From: Pseudomonas migulae NBRC 103157
Lineage (GTDB): Bacteria > Pseudomonadota > Gammaproteobacteria > Pseudomonadales > Pseudomonadaceae
DNA length: 64,000 nucleotides
Direction of reading: 5' to 3'
Assembly: GCF_002091715.1 (NCBI RefSeq)
Contig: NZ_BDAG01000001.1
Coordinates: 62,001-126,000 of the forward strand
How positions within the stretch are numbered: the stretch's first letter is position 1; each line of letters starts with the position of its first letter. Under the pieces are notes generated by a model. It saw only the letters and a list, made by a program, of their open reading frames with translations. It was not told the DNA's origin and ran no database searches. A program made the position numbers and the translations under genes. Below are positions 47,332-57,231 of this stretch, one piece after another.

Positions 47332-48705
47332 TCAGCCCCGTGCGGGCGCCGCAGCACTTGCCTGTCGCAACCACACCGAAACACATAAACCGCTCTTCTT
47401 CGTCTCGTTAGAGAAACTCAATTGAACGCGTATTGCTGTGCGGTCTGCTATCGCCTTGACAATAGACAGGCCCAGCCCGGAGCCTGCTTCATCGGTTCCC
47501 AAGGTGCGATAAAATGGATCGAACACCCGCACGTGTTGTTCTACTGTAATACCTGGGCCTGAGTCCTTGATCTGCAAAATTGCTGTCTCTTGCACCAGCT
47601 CAACCGCAAGGTCAATCCATCCCCCACGGGGGGTATATCGGATCGCGTTATCCACCAGATTCTTCACCACGATTAACAAATCCATTTCGTTGATGAGGAC
47701 ATGCACGTCCTCGATACTCTCAACACCAATATCGATGTTTTTACGTTCCGCCAGCGGTAGTAAATCCTCCAATACACGTCGATAGACTCCATGGACTGAA
47801 ACAGCAGTCTGTGGCCGATCCGAGCTCGATTGTGCGGCAGCAAGGGTCAGCAGTTGATCAATCAAGTTTCTGCTGCGCTCTATTCCCCGGGATAACGGCA
47901 ACAGGCGCTGACGAGCCGGCTCTGGCATTTCCGTGGCTGCCAGCCGCTCGGCTTGAATGGACAGAGCCGTCATGGGGGAGCGCAGTTCGTGGGCAGCATC
48001 GGCGACAAAGCGGCGCTGGTTTTCCATGGACAGCGCGACTCGCGCGAGCAAGCGATTAATAGCGACGACGAAAGGTCGGATCTCGGTCGGCAGATTGCGC
48101 TCATCGACAGGGTGCAAGGCCTGTTCATCGCGTTGATCGATGTCAGAAGAGAGCGCAGCAATGGGGCGGAATAGTTTGCGCACCAAATCGCCCACCACCA
48201 GCAACAATACTGGAAACAAAATAAGGAACGGCAGCAGACTTCGCCAGGCGCTCTCGCGGGCTTCCTTGTTGCGAGCGCCTGTTTCTTGAGCGACCACGAT
48301 ACGCTCACCCCGGGCCGTAGTCCTGACCAACACACGAAAGTCTTCGCCGGCGACATTCAAGGTAGACAAGCCATCGGCGAGTATTGTGGGGATGGGCAAT
48401 GGCATCAGAGCATCATCGTTACCGATGGCTTTGCTGCCGTCGACCAGATATTGCACGATGACCCTGGACTCTTCCTTATCGCCATCGACTTCTTGAGCTG
48501 CGGGATAGTGCAGGCTCATCTGCTGCCGATCAAATAGGACCGCCACCTGGCGCAAGGTATCGTCCTGCATTTCGTGGGCCTCGTCGAATGCCGAGACGAA
48601 AGCAAAGATACCGGCCACCACTGCTACGATCAGGATGGCGAGCGACAGCGTCACGGACAGGCGTAATTGAACCGAGTCCCTCAAGCGCTTTTTGAAACCA
48701 TCCAT
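47332..48705 (-). CDS. QseC-like sensor histidine kinase
   Basis: The 457-residue protein has two membrane helices (about 18-38 and 160-178) around a periplasmic sensor of about 120 residues, a HAMP-like linker, the H-box VADAAHELRSPMTALSIQAE, N-box NLVDNAIRYTPRGG, and DSGPGI plus GSGLGLSIV. It overlaps the regulator gene by 25 bp, indicating coupled translation. Signal unknown. Confidence 0.92.
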   Translation of the reverse strand: MDGFKKRLRDSVQLRLSVTLSLAILIVAVVAGIFAFVSAFDEAHEMQDDTLRQVAVLFDRQQMSLHYPAAQEVDGDKEESRVIVQYLVDGSKAIGNDDALMPLPIPTILADGLSTLNVAGEDFRVLVRTTARGERIVVAQETGARNKEARESAWRSLLPFLILFPVLLLVVGDLVRKLFRPIAALSSDIDQRDEQALHPVDERNLPTEIRPFVVAINRLLARVALSMENQRRFVADAAHELRSPMTALSIQAERLAATEMPEPARQRLLPLSRGIERSRNLIDQLLTLAAAQSSSDRPQTAVSVHGVYRRVLEDLLPLAERKNIDIGVESIEDVHVLINEMDLLIVVKNLVDNAIRYTPRGGWIDLAVELVQETAILQIKDSGPGITVEQHVRVFDPFYRTLGTDEAGSGLGLSIVKAIADRTAIRVQLSFSNETKKSGLCVSVWLRQASAAAPARG

Positions 48706-49346
48706 CCCATACCTCTGACGTTCTTGATGACATGGCTGCCCAACTTGCGCCGCAGGCCGTGAATCAGAAATTCCACCGCATTGCTTTCCACTTCATTGCC
48801 CCAGCCGTAAATACGGTCTTCAAGCTCACTGCGAGAGAGAATTGCGCCTGGCCGAATCAACAGTGCCTGCAACAGGGCGAATTCGCGACTGGACAGTAGG
48901 ACGGCTAGATTTTCCGTGGTAGTAGCCTCTTTGGATATCAGGTCCAGCGTCACCACGCCGTTGTCCAGCAAAGACAGGGCGTTGCCACCTTTGCGTCGTA
49001 ACACGGCACGTATACGGGCCAGAAGTTCGGCCATATCGAAGGGTTTGAGCAGGTAGTCATCAGCACCGCCGTCAAGGCCCCGAAGGCGATCATCCAAGCC
49101 GTCTCTAGCGGTGATGATCAGCAGTGGGACCGAGTTGTTGCGCCCTCGAATACTGTCTAGGACATCTAGTCCATCCTTTCCGGGTAACCCGAGATCCAGC
49201 AGTACGAGGTCATAGTGTTGGGTGACCAGCGTTGCAAGAGCAGTGAGACCGTTTTTCACCCAGTCAGTGGCATAACTCGCATCGTTCAGGGCGCCTTGGA
49301 TGGCATCACCGATCATCGGGTCGTCTTCGACCAGCAATATCCGCAT
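48681..49346 (-). CDS. OmpR-family response regulator
   Basis: The 221-residue protein has a receiver domain (EDDPMIGDAIQ, phospho-Asp in DLVLLDLGLPGKDG near residue 51, Lys in LLKPFDMAELLAR) and a winged-helix DNA-binding domain (SRSELEDRIYGWGNEVESNAVEFLIHGLRRKLG). This is the QseB/PmrA subgroup. It is the partner of the kinase encoded just downstream. Confidence 0.94.
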   Translation of the reverse strand: MRILLVEDDPMIGDAIQGALNDASYATDWVKNGLTALATLVTQHYDLVLLDLGLPGKDGLDVLDSIRGRNNSVPLLIITARDGLDDRLRGLDGGADDYLLKPFDMAELLARIRAVLRRKGGNALSLLDNGVVTLDLISKEATTTENLAVLLSSREFALLQALLIRPGAILSRSELEDRIYGWGNEVESNAVEFLIHGLRRKLGSHVIKNVRGMGWMVSKSA

Positions 49347-49446
49347 TTCCCGCTCCAGAAAAAAGCGCGACAGGCATGACCGTCGCGATTGTATTGAAGC
49401 ACCAGCGCAAGCGTTTGTCCGCCGCGAAATCAGCGCTGCATAGGAC

Positions 49447-49884
49447 TCATGATTTGCTTTTCATCAAATCGAAGGTGTTCAACAGCTCATCCATTTTTGC
49501 CTTGCAGTCACTCTGTTGCGGATTACCGGCGCGCAAGGCATCGAGTGCATGGTCGATCGCCTTGTCCACCACATGCCAATCGCTTGCGGCACGGGGTTTG
49601 ATACCAGCTTCGGCGGAGTCCCAAGCGGTCTCCAGATCTTTGATGCGGGCTTTGGCGCCCGGCAAGTCATTTTTATCGACGAGGGCGGAGACGTCGGCGG
49701 CAATATTACGGAACTCAGACAGTTCTCCTAGTTTTGAACCAGGTTGGGGTTGTGTGCTAACAGAACCTGACGTGGCGCCGGCAATGGGCTTGTTGGCAGG
49801 CTTCGAGCAACCAGCGGCGATGCTGAGCAACAAGATGGAGGAGACGATGGCTACGTGACGAATGATGTTTTGAATCTGGCGCAT
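49447..49884 (-). CDS. Small lipoprotein of the two-component cluster
   Basis: The 145-residue protein starts at [12 protein letters not shown] lipoprotein signal ends at LLSIAAGC (Cys about 26). The mature part is helical and polar ([37 protein letters not shown]; ends with [25 protein letters not shown]). I recognise no named family. It sits between the membrane protein and the regulator, all on one strand, and probably serves the same stress response. Confidence 0.75.
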   Translation of the reverse strand: MRQIQNIIRHVAIVSSILLLSIAAGCSKPANKPIAGATSGSVSTQPQPGSKLGELSEFRNIAADVSALVDKNDLPGAKARIKDLETAWDSAEAGIKPRAASDWHVVDKAIDHALDALRAGNPQQSDCKAKMDELLNTFDLMKSKS

Positions 49885-49912
49885 GACGATTCCTTGATTG
49901 GCGTTTGGGCAA

Positions 49913-50677
49913 TTACTGAGTGATGGTTTTGCGGTTGCCGACGCTGATTTGCGCCACCGCAACCAGAATGACAATGACGCACAAGAAGATGGCGCTGGTC
50001 CAGGTGGCACCCATTCCGAGGCCCCCGTAGGTTTTAGACTGGGTCAGCAGGTCACCGAGCGAGGCGCCGAAAGGACGAGTCAGAATGTAGGCGATCCAGA
50101 ACGTCAGCACCCTATTGCAGCCCATGTGCCAGGCAACCAGAGTGGCAGCGATCAGTGCACCGAAAATGACAGCGCCGAGGGTGAAACCCAGGCCCAAGGC
50201 CTCGGTTGCCAGGTCACCGGCGGCGGTGCCCAGGGCGAAGGTGCAGAGTACAGTCGCCCAGTAGAACAACTCCCGGCGCGGCGTGACAATTTCGCGGATC
50301 GACAGGTTGTGTTCTACCCGGTACCAGACCAAGAAGTTGATCGCCAGCAGAGTGGAAAATACGGCCGTGCTGGTGTAAAGGCTGACGTCCAGTATGTCGG
50401 TCAGAATGTCAGTAATTTGAGTTCCGACGATGCTCACCAGAACGACTGTCAGCCAGTAGATCCAAGGCGTGTAGCCTTTAGTGCGAAATTGGCAGAACAG
50501 CGCGATTGCCAGTACTGCAGCCATACCGATACTGGTCGGCCCCGCGCCGAAACCAGCATCGACGGCCAGAAAGTCGGCGCCTGTTTCACCTACGGTCGTG
50601 GACAAGATTTTAATCATCCAGAATGACAGCGTCACTTCGGGTACTTTGTTGACCCAGCCGGCTATTGCGGATTTCAT
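49913..50677 (-). CDS. Four-repeat membrane protein (COG4705-like)
   Basis: The 254-residue protein has about seven helices and four related segments, each an aromatic-rich helix followed by G-x4-[52 protein letters not shown] and [16 protein letters not shown]. The regular acidic residues inside membrane segments suggest cation handling, as an inference only. First gene of a unit with the lipoprotein, regulator and kinase. Confidence 0.8.
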   Translation of the reverse strand: MKSAIAGWVNKVPEVTLSFWMIKILSTTVGETGADFLAVDAGFGAGPTSIGMAAVLAIALFCQFRTKGYTPWIYWLTVVLVSIVGTQITDILTDILDVSLYTSTAVFSTLLAINFLVWYRVEHNLSIREIVTPRRELFYWATVLCTFALGTAAGDLATEALGLGFTLGAVIFGALIAATLVAWHMGCNRVLTFWIAYILTRPFGASLGDLLTQSKTYGGLGMGATWTSAIFLCVIVILVAVAQISVGNRKTITQ

Positions 50678-51286
50678 AGGCGGATAGCCTCTCTTAAGCA
50701 GCGCGAAATGCGCGCGGAAAGAGAAAGTAAGTAATGAAACTTAGCTGAGCCTGAGGGAAGGCAAATTGGCCGTCCGGTGTCTAGTTAATGACTGCCGGTT
50801 TCATGTCGTTCAGGCACGCCTCGGCTGAGACCGTATCCAGGCACAGTCCATTCTCCCGGCGTATGCCGACATGCTTTGGCGCGATAAAAATCAACGCATT
50901 AGGACGTCGTGTTTTGCGGTTCAAGACCATACCCAATATCCGACTTGGAAATCGCCGTAGTAGTCGGCTCAGCGAATACCGTCAGGCAAACGTCGCCATT
51001 ATCGAGGGAAAACTTGATCGCATAATCCGGCAAGTAACATGGAAAAATCGCGTAGAGAGTCACCGCTTTCGAGCTTGCTTGGATTCAGCCATATGGATGT
51101 TGTTTTGCCGCTGAACGGTAATAGTCGTAGCCGACTTGGCCAATCAACGTCCGGGTTTACTGATTTTTGACATCGCTTTCACCGCTTCAGTACAGCGCCA
51201 AATCTATCGTTGCCCGAATGGCAGGGTGAAGTTCTAAGGGGTAACCCTGGCTGGCACCAGTGTCCTGAAGCTGAAGGTTCGATGGT
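50678..51286. other. Intergenic region with degenerate coding traces
   Basis: About 610 bp between divergent genes. The left part must hold the promoter of the four-gene unit. Between 50781 and 51063 two short minus-strand frames look protein-like (see separate entry). No other structure stands out. Confidence 0.4.
50781..51063 (-). pseudogene. Possible decayed gene, two overlapping frames
   Basis: From a GTG at 51063 a 54-codon frame (TLYAIFPCYLPDYAIKFSLD...) ends at 50899. A second frame from ATG 50930 (49 codons, ...NALIFIAPKHVGIRRENG) ends at 50781. Both have ordinary amino-acid content and overlap in different frames, as expected from a frameshifted gene. No family recognised and no ribosome site; this may be chance. 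Confidence 0.2.
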
Positions 51287-51958
51287 ATGCCCCACATCCT
51301 TATCAACGACTCGATAATTTCGAAATTCGTCCCGCGCGCTATCCGTTTGCACAGCAAATTTTTCGCGGTGATCCTCATTACGCTGCTGCTCGGCGTGATA
51401 GGCGTATGGTTTTCAACGGCGACATCTGTGGTGGATTTGGGCGCGGGAAACAACATGATCAAATCAGGACTTGAAGCGCAATGGAGGCGAGGTTCCGTAG
51501 TGGTCCTGGTCAGACACGCCGAACGATGCGATCGGTCTGCAAACCCGTGCCTCGGCGACATCGAGGGCATCACCATCGAAGGAAGCAATGCTGCGATGGT
51601 GGTCGGCAAAGGTTTGCGACGCCTGGGTCTCGAAAAAGCCCGGATGGTCGCCAGTCCCTTGCCCCGTGCACGCCAAACTGCCGATTTTATTTCAGGTCGG
51701 GTGGTGGCGACTCAGGAGTGGGTGAGTGAGTGCGATGATGGATTCAAAGGTGCCGTAATAGCTCATAAAAGCGACAACGAGAATTTGGTCCTGATTACTC
51801 ACAGTGGCTGTATCGACCATTTCGAAAGACTGATGGGAGTACGTGCGGGAGCTCGTTCCAGCGCTTACACACAAGCCATATTCGTCCAAGTGGATGGGAG
51901 GCACAAACCAAACATCATCGGGTCGTTGGAAGCGACAGAGTGGGAAAGAATCAGATAA
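51287..51958 (+). CDS. Membrane-anchored histidine phosphatase family protein
   Basis: The 223-residue protein has an N-terminal anchor (FFAVILITLLLGVIGVWFS, about 25-43) and then the phosphoglycerate-mutase-like core VVLVRHAERCDRSANPCLGD (RHAE motif, about 74-77) with MVASPLPRARQTADF and LITHSGCIDHF. The catalytic His is in RHA and the second His in THSG. It resembles Ais/PmrG-type periplasmic phosphatases that trim LPS core heptose phosphate, which suggests envelope modification. Confidence 0.8.
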   Translation: MPHILINDSIISKFVPRAIRLHSKFFAVILITLLLGVIGVWFSTATSVVDLGAGNNMIKSGLEAQWRRGSVVVLVRHAERCDRSANPCLGDIEGITIEGSNAAMVVGKGLRRLGLEKARMVASPLPRARQTADFISGRVVATQEWVSECDDGFKGAVIAHKSDNENLVLITHSGCIDHFERLMGVRAGARSSAYTQAIFVQVDGRHKPNIIGSLEATEWERIR

Positions 51959-52103
51959 CACACAGTTAAGTAAAGCTACATATTTTTACGGCGTTCAACA
52001 CGCCACGCGCTGTGAGAGTTCACCTTGAATGTCAGAAACGTGGTTCTGCCAGCGTAAAAACTCTAGCGCCGATTGTCGCCCCGACGGGAGATACGCGCGG
52101 AGT

Positions 52104-52790
52104 TTATAAAGGGAGGGTGCTCAGGACGCAAAGCCTGTATCCAATGCCATGTACGGTATGAAGCAGTGGTTCATCAAAGGCTTTGTCCAATGCCCGGCGC
52201 AGCATATGGATGTTACTGCGGAGGCTGTCGCTGCTCGGACGGTTGCGCCCCCAGATGAGATCTTCGAGCTCGGTCCGTTTGACAACATGCGGACTTCTAC
52301 GCATGAGGGTTTCCAACAGCTTCATGCAAATAGGATTTATCTTGATGGATGTCCCGGAGCGAGATACTTCCATGGTGTCCAAGTCAAAATGCAGATCGGC
52401 TACAACCATGACCCGATTCATTTTTCGAGCGCGGCGCGACACCACGGCTTCGATTCTGGCAAGAATTTCAGACATGGCAAACGGCTTGGTGACGTAGTCA
52501 TCAGCACCGACCTTGAAGCCGATCAATCGATCTTCCAGTTGGTCTCGTGCACTTAACATGACAATGGCAACGTCGGATTTGGAAATCTGACGCAGGCTTT
52601 GGCAAATCTTGTTGCCATCGACTCCAGGGAGCATGACATCTAGAACAATCGCGTCGAAGAATTTTGAGGCAGCGAGATGAAGCCCGGTCAAGCCGTCGAG
52701 TGCTCCCTCGACGTGGTGACCCTTCAAAACAAAAAAGTCCATCAGGTTGTCGTGAATGTCACGATTGTCCTCAATGATCAGTATATTCAT
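52104..52790 (-). CDS. Orphan OmpR-family response regulator
   Basis: The 228-residue protein has a receiver domain (IEDNRDIHDNL, phospho-Asp in IVLDVMLPGVDG near residue 51, VTKPFAMSEIL) and a winged-helix output domain (KRTELEDLIWGRNRPSSDSLRSNIHMLRRALD). No kinase gene lies on either side. It converges on the phosphatase gene (gap 145 bp). Candidate targets are the neighbouring envelope genes. Confidence 0.92.
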   Translation of the reverse strand: MNILIIEDNRDIHDNLMDFFVLKGHHVEGALDGLTGLHLAASKFFDAIVLDVMLPGVDGNKICQSLRQISKSDVAIVMLSARDQLEDRLIGFKVGADDYVTKPFAMSEILARIEAVVSRRARKMNRVMVVADLHFDLDTMEVSRSGTSIKINPICMKLLETLMRRSPHVVKRTELEDLIWGRNRPSSDSLRSNIHMLRRALDKAFDEPLLHTVHGIGYRLCVLSTLPL

Positions 52791-52974
52791 CGGCTACCTT
52801 CATGCTTCTTATCAAATTAACCTGTCTTCTATTCTGCCGCGTTTTTACAGCGTCACATGACTGATTAGAATAATCTTTTGTGCTTACGGAGGGCGGCAAG
52901 CCGCTTTGTCGCAGAATCGCCTACGCTTGAGACGGTCAGCGTAAAAAGGTTAATTCCATAAAGGAGATAGGGGT

Positions 52975-53289
52975 ATGCATGGCTACGGAATGGCGGGGGA
53001 TTTGCTTCATTTAGCCGTCTATTTGATGACCATTGCGTTCTGGGCGCTGTTTTGGATGGTCTGTATCTTCAACGCCAGAGGTCGGTTGAAAAGGCTTTTA
53101 GGCGCACATGCATTGATGATTTGTATTCTTTTTTTTCCAGCGTTGCCCGCCACCTTCATTGGTGGAGCATTGATTTCTTTTGGTATCGAAGGCCTGATCT
53201 GGAGCCTGTGTATTACTGGGATTGGTTTGCCGATTGCCGGCATGCAACTGGTCCAGCACTACGTTAAAAAATGCCAAGGACTAGAATGA
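52975..53289 (+). CDS. Small multi-pass membrane protein
   Basis: The 104-residue protein has a strong ribosome site (AAAGGAGATAGGGGT) before ATG. It has three hydrophobic helices (about 10-32, 45-65, 70-92) and a basic stretch (RGRLKRL) between the first two. No family recognised. It sits between a response regulator and a methyltransferase gene. Confidence 0.65.
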   Translation: MHGYGMAGDLLHLAVYLMTIAFWALFWMVCIFNARGRLKRLLGAHALMICILFFPALPATFIGGALISFGIEGLIWSLCITGIGLPIAGMQLVQHYVKKCQGLE

Positions 53290-53445
53290 TAAGTCTACTA
53301 CGACGCAGGGCCTGGTTACTGTAAATAGGCTAGCCGGATGACGTTACGAGGCTTGAGTTACAGCTATACAGAAAATTCACATCACGTTGACCTTCCAGCG
53401 ACAGGCGGATGATTAGCATTGAGCCCTGACCACTGGAGATCGCCA

Positions 53446-54126
53446 ATGAGCGCCCCTGTCAAACTTAAATTTTATGAGAAGTACGATAAAAATAACGTAA
53501 AACATTACTTCCTGAAGCATCAGGATGGACTGTCGCAAAAACTGGCCCATTATCGGGACGTACAGATGGCGCGCCATGCGTTACACGAGGCGGGAGACCC
53601 GGGGCTGGTTCTCGACCTTCCATGCGGCGCGGGACGGTTCTGGTCCGTACTTGCAGAAAACTCTAATCGAGTCATCATTGGCGCAGACAGTTCGTCGGAG
53701 ATGATTACAGCAGCATTAGATAATCAACCTGCCGATATAGTCAAACGTGTAACGCCTCTAAAAACTTCAGTGTTCGCCATCGATTTACCTGGTAATTCGG
53801 TGGACAGCATTTTCAGCATGCGGTTGATTCATCATATTGGTGAATCCGTGCATCGATTGACGATGTTGCGAGAGTTTCACCGGGTGACGCGCGACACCGT
53901 TATCCTATCGATGTGGGTAGATGGTAACTTCAAGTCATGGAAGCGAAAGCGCCAGGGACAACGGCGTAGAGCCATGGGCGAGCAGACTAAATATCAAAAT
54001 AGGTTTGTTATTCCTCGATCCGTCGCAGAAGCCGAGTTCAAGGAAGCTGGTTTCGTTATTGATAGCAAGTCTGACTTTATTCCGTTTTTTTCAATGTGGC
54101 GTGTCTACGTTTTGCGAAAGATTTAA
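53446..54126 (+). CDS. Class I SAM-dependent methyltransferase
   Basis: The 226-residue protein starts at MSAPVKLKFYEKYDK with GGAG 9 bases upstream. Motif I is LVLDLPCGAGRFWSVLA (about 54-70), motif II GADSSSEMI, and the post-core block SIFSMRLIHHIGE. No membrane segment. The substrate is unknown; the neighbours (LPS-type phosphatase, UDP-sugar dehydrogenase relic) suggest a sugar or lipid of the envelope. Confidence 0.85.
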   Translation: MSAPVKLKFYEKYDKNNVKHYFLKHQDGLSQKLAHYRDVQMARHALHEAGDPGLVLDLPCGAGRFWSVLAENSNRVIIGADSSSEMITAALDNQPADIVKRVTPLKTSVFAIDLPGNSVDSIFSMRLIHHIGESVHRLTMLREFHRVTRDTVILSMWVDGNFKSWKRKRQGQRRRAMGEQTKYQNRFVIPRSVAEAEFKEAGFVIDSKSDFIPFFSMWRVYVLRKI

Positions 54127-54561
54127 ATTCTGCGTCAGGCGTCCGGAGTTGTCAGAGGGGATTCGAGTCGGCTGAACAAGCTTTCCAATAACGTAATCAA
54201 CTTTGCTTGATCAACCCGCTTCCGCGAGCTTTGCGCCACTTAACACCAGCACCGGGTTTCAGCAATCAATGCGCGACTGTGCCATTCCATTTTTGATACG
54301 GAATGGGCAACTTGCATTAGTCTCCCCGACCCATCGGGAAGTACATAAACCCGCTGCGCGTCAGTCGATCGGCGTCGTACAGATTGCGCCCGTCAAAGAT
54401 CATGGGCGCCTTGAACTGTTGCCACCCGGTACAGATGATCTACCACGTGCCTTATAGCTATGCCTTTAAAAATCACTTCGCTATTCGCGTGATCGAAGAG
54501 CGCGACCTCACGAGAGCGTGGGCGAAGGGTGGTGGATCGTTTTAATCCCTGAATTTCAGCT
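54127..54561. other. Gap with gene relics between methyltransferase and fbpC
   Basis: Holds the 3' relic of a UDP-sugar dehydrogenase (54317-54432). A short plus-strand frame (54434-54545, IYHVPYSYAFKNHFAIRVIEERD) may be another relic. The rest shows nothing. Confidence 0.5.
54317..54432 (-). pseudogene. 3' relic of a UDP-glucose/nucleotide-sugar dehydrogenase gene
   Basis: On the minus strand the frame reads WQQFKAPMIFDGRNLYDADRL, then TRSGFMYFPMGRGD and stop at 54317-54319. This is the conserved end of Ugd-type dehydrogenases (usually FDGRNLYDP...GFxYYxIGR). No upstream part remains, so this is the stump of a deleted gene. Confidence 0.75.
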
Positions 54562-55632
54562 TCAAGGCTCGTTCAGCACATGGGCATAACCTAGGGCTGA
54601 GACGTGCACCGTACTGCCGGCTGGCGGCGCGTAAAGCCCGGAACTGCGCACCATCAAAGATCTGCCGGGTTGCTCAGTGTCGGGCAACGCTTCGAGTTCC
54701 ACGATCAATGTGCAGGTGTTGCCGCTGAAATCGCGCTCGGTCACCACGGCGCGGCAGCCGGTGGCCTCTACGGTGCTGGGCATGATGCCAACCAGTTGCA
54801 ATTGCTCGGGCCGCAACATGATCTGCGCACAGCGGTTGTTGCGATGGTTATTGACGGGGATCCGCCCCAGGTCGCAATGGGCCCAGCCAGCTTCGATTCT
54901 GGCCGGCATGACCACGGCATCACCGAGGAACAGCGCGGTTTGTTCGTCGCCGGGATAACGGTAGAGATCCAGCGGATGGCCGGATTGCACCAGTTGGCCG
55001 TCACGCATGACCGCCAACTGATCGGCAAACGACAGCGCCTCACTCTGGTCGTGGGTGACCAGAATGGTGGTGACCCCTGCGTCGGCCAACAGCCGCGCCA
55101 CCAGTTTGCGCATGGACGTACGCAAGCCGGTGTCGAGGGCGGAAAACGGCTCATCCAGCAACATCAGGCGCGGCTGTTGTGCCAAGGCTCGCGCCAGTGC
55201 CACCCGCTGTTGCTGGCCGCCCGAAAGTTCGTGAGGCCAACGATTGGCCATGTTCGCGTCCAGCGCCACGCTGTCCATCAATTCAGCGATACGTTCGTGT
55301 TTCCTGCTGCCCTTGCTTGTCAGTCCGAAACCGATATTGGCGGCCACAGTCATGTGCGGGAAGAGCGCGCCGTCCTGGGGCACGTAGCCGATCTGGCGTT
55401 GGTGTGCCGGGACCTCGTGAGTGTCGTCGACCAATGTCTGGCCGTTGAGGGTGACGCAGCCCCGGTCCGGGAATTCGAAGCCGGCGATCATCCGCAGCAA
55501 TGTGGTTTTGCCCGAACCCGACGGGCCGACGATCACTGTGCGGCTGCCCGTCGGCACCACCAGGCTGATGTTTTCCAGGGCGCGGTGCGCGCCGTAGGAT
55601 TTGCAGATCGAATGCAGTTCGAGGGCGTTCAT
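54562..55632 (-). CDS. fbpC: Ferric-iron ABC transporter ATP-binding protein
   Basis: The 356-residue protein starts at [19 protein letters not shown] (the open frame extends upstream into fbpB in another frame). Walker [12 protein letters not shown], signature [19 protein letters not shown], Walker [12 protein letters not shown], switch VTHDQSEAL; the C-terminal TOBE domain (about 240-350) is typical of FbpC. It drives Fe3+ import. Its start overlaps the fbpB stop. Confidence 0.9.
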   Translation of the reverse strand: MNALELHSICKSYGAHRALENISLVVPTGSRTVIVGPSGSGKTTLLRMIAGFEFPDRGCVTLNGQTLVDDTHEVPAHQRQIGYVPQDGALFPHMTVAANIGFGLTSKGSRKHERIAELMDSVALDANMANRWPHELSGGQQQRVALARALAQQPRLMLLDEPFSALDTGLRTSMRKLVARLLADAGVTTILVTHDQSEALSFADQLAVMRDGQLVQSGHPLDLYRYPGDEQTALFLGDAVVMPARIEAGWAHCDLGRIPVNNHRNNRCAQIMLRPEQLQLVGIMPSTVEATGCRAVVTERDFSGNTCTLIVELEALPDTEQPGRSLMVRSSGLYAPPAGSTVHVSALGYAHVLNEP

Positions 55633-57227
55633 CGGCCAGCCGTTCGTTTGGATTGGTGATAGAGAAGTGCGGTCAACGGAAGTGACAGCAGAATCATCAG
55701 CAGGGCATAGGGCGCGGCGGCGGCGTAGTCGATTTCGCTGGTCAATGCCCAGAATCCGGTCGCCAGCGTGCGTGTGCCGTTTGGGGCCAGCAGCAGGGTG
55801 GCGGTCAATTCGTTGGTGATCGCCAAAAACACCAGCGCCGCGCCAGCAGCAGCGCCGGGCGCGGCCAGTCGCAAGGTGATCAGCCACAGTGCCCGACCAG
55901 GCGAACGGCCGAGGCTGCGTGCAATGTTCTCCAGTTCAACCGGTGCCTGGGCGATACCGGCACGCAAACTCACCAGCGCGCGGGGCAAAAACATCAGCAG
56001 GTACGCCAGCAGCACGGTGATCGTCGTCTGATAAATCGGTCGGGCGAAATGCACCGTGACCGTCACCAGGGCCAGGGCAACCACAATCCCCGGCAAGGAA
56101 CTGGTGATGTAGTTACAGCTTTCAAGAATGCGTTGCAGCCGCCCCGGCGAGCGAATCGACAGCCAGGCAATCGGGATGGCAGCGCAGGTGGTGAGCGCGG
56201 CGCCCGCGACCCCCAGCAGCAAGGTCTGTTGCAGCGCCGGCATCAGCTCGGCCATCCGCCAGACTTGCGTGCCCCCCGCGATCAGCCACTTGCTCAACGT
56301 GATCAGCGGCACCCCGAGCGCCAAGGCGCAGGTGACGATCAGTAAAGTGAGCGCAAGCACGGTTGGCGCGGTTTTCAGGCAGACGATTCGTTGTTCACGG
56401 GCACTTCCCGAACCGACACGGGCATATCGCGCATGGCCGCGCGCCGCCGACTCCACGGTCAGCATCGCCAGGCAACACAGGGCCAGCACGCCAGCCAGCA
56501 TGTTAGCGGCGGGGCCGTTGAAGGTGGACTTGAACTGATCGAAGATCGCCGTGGTGAAGGTGTCGAAACGGATCATTGCGTACAGGCCATATTCGGCCAG
56601 CAAATGCAGCCCCACCAACAATGCGCCGCCGCAGATGGCCAGGCGCAATTGCGGCAACACCACCCGGAAAAATACTGCCCAAGGCTTGAGCCCCATCGAC
56701 TGCGCCACATCCTCTATGGCCGGATCGAGCCTGCGCAGGGTCGCCGCAACCGGCAAATACAGGAACGGAAAGTAGGCGATCACCGAGACCAGCACCCCGG
56801 CAAACAGTCCGTTGATCGACGGCACCAGGCTGACCCAGGCATAGCTGTGAACGAAGGCCGGAACCGCCAGTGGTGCGGTCGCCAGCAACGACCACCAGCG
56901 CCGCCCCGGCAGATCGCTGCGCTCGGTCAGCCAGGCCAGCGTCACGCCGAGGCCCACGCACAGGGGAATCGTGATCACCACCAGCAACACGGTGTTGATC
57001 AGCAACTCGCCGACCCTCGGCCGGAACACCAGCGCCGCCAGCGTTGCCCAGCCGGTTTGCAACGACACGCCGATGATGAAGGCAATCGGCAACAGCGCCA
57101 GGACTGACACCAGCACCGACAAACCCATCACCCACGCACCGCCGCGCCCCGAGAACAGACCGCGGGAGCGGCGGCGCAAGTGTGCGGGTATCGCCGCAGC
57201 GACGTCCGCCGGTAGCGTTTCAGGCAT
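55629..57227 (-). CDS. fbpB: Ferric-iron ABC transporter permease (fused, two halves)
   Basis: The 532-residue protein starts at [13 protein letters not shown]. It has about 12 helices and two copies of the permease EAA loop ([28 protein letters not shown] about residue 165-195, and [27 protein letters not shown] near 430-456), so it works as one chain where others use two. It imports iron with FbpA and FbpC. It begins 4 bp after the fbpA stop. Confidence 0.9.
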   Translation of the reverse strand: MPETLPADVAAAIPAHLRRRSRGLFSGRGGAWVMGLSVLVSVLALLPIAFIIGVSLQTGWATLAALVFRPRVGELLINTVLLVVITIPLCVGLGVTLAWLTERSDLPGRRWWSLLATAPLAVPAFVHSYAWVSLVPSINGLFAGVLVSVIAYFPFLYLPVAATLRRLDPAIEDVAQSMGLKPWAVFFRVVLPQLRLAICGGALLVGLHLLAEYGLYAMIRFDTFTTAIFDQFKSTFNGPAANMLAGVLALCCLAMLTVESAARGHARYARVGSGSAREQRIVCLKTAPTVLALTLLIVTCALALGVPLITLSKWLIAGGTQVWRMAELMPALQQTLLLGVAGAALTTCAAIPIAWLSIRSPGRLQRILESCNYITSSLPGIVVALALVTVTVHFARPIYQTTITVLLAYLLMFLPRALVSLRAGIAQAPVELENIARSLGRSPGRALWLITLRLAAPGAAAGAALVFLAITNELTATLLLAPNGTRTLATGFWALTSEIDYAAAAPYALLMILLSLPLTALLYHQSKRTAGR

Positions 57228-57231
57228 CAAT

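Noticed and set aside
50788..51114. Plus-strand frame of 108 codons
   Set aside because: Arg-rich product without motif and no ribosome site; the minus-strand frames there look more protein-like.
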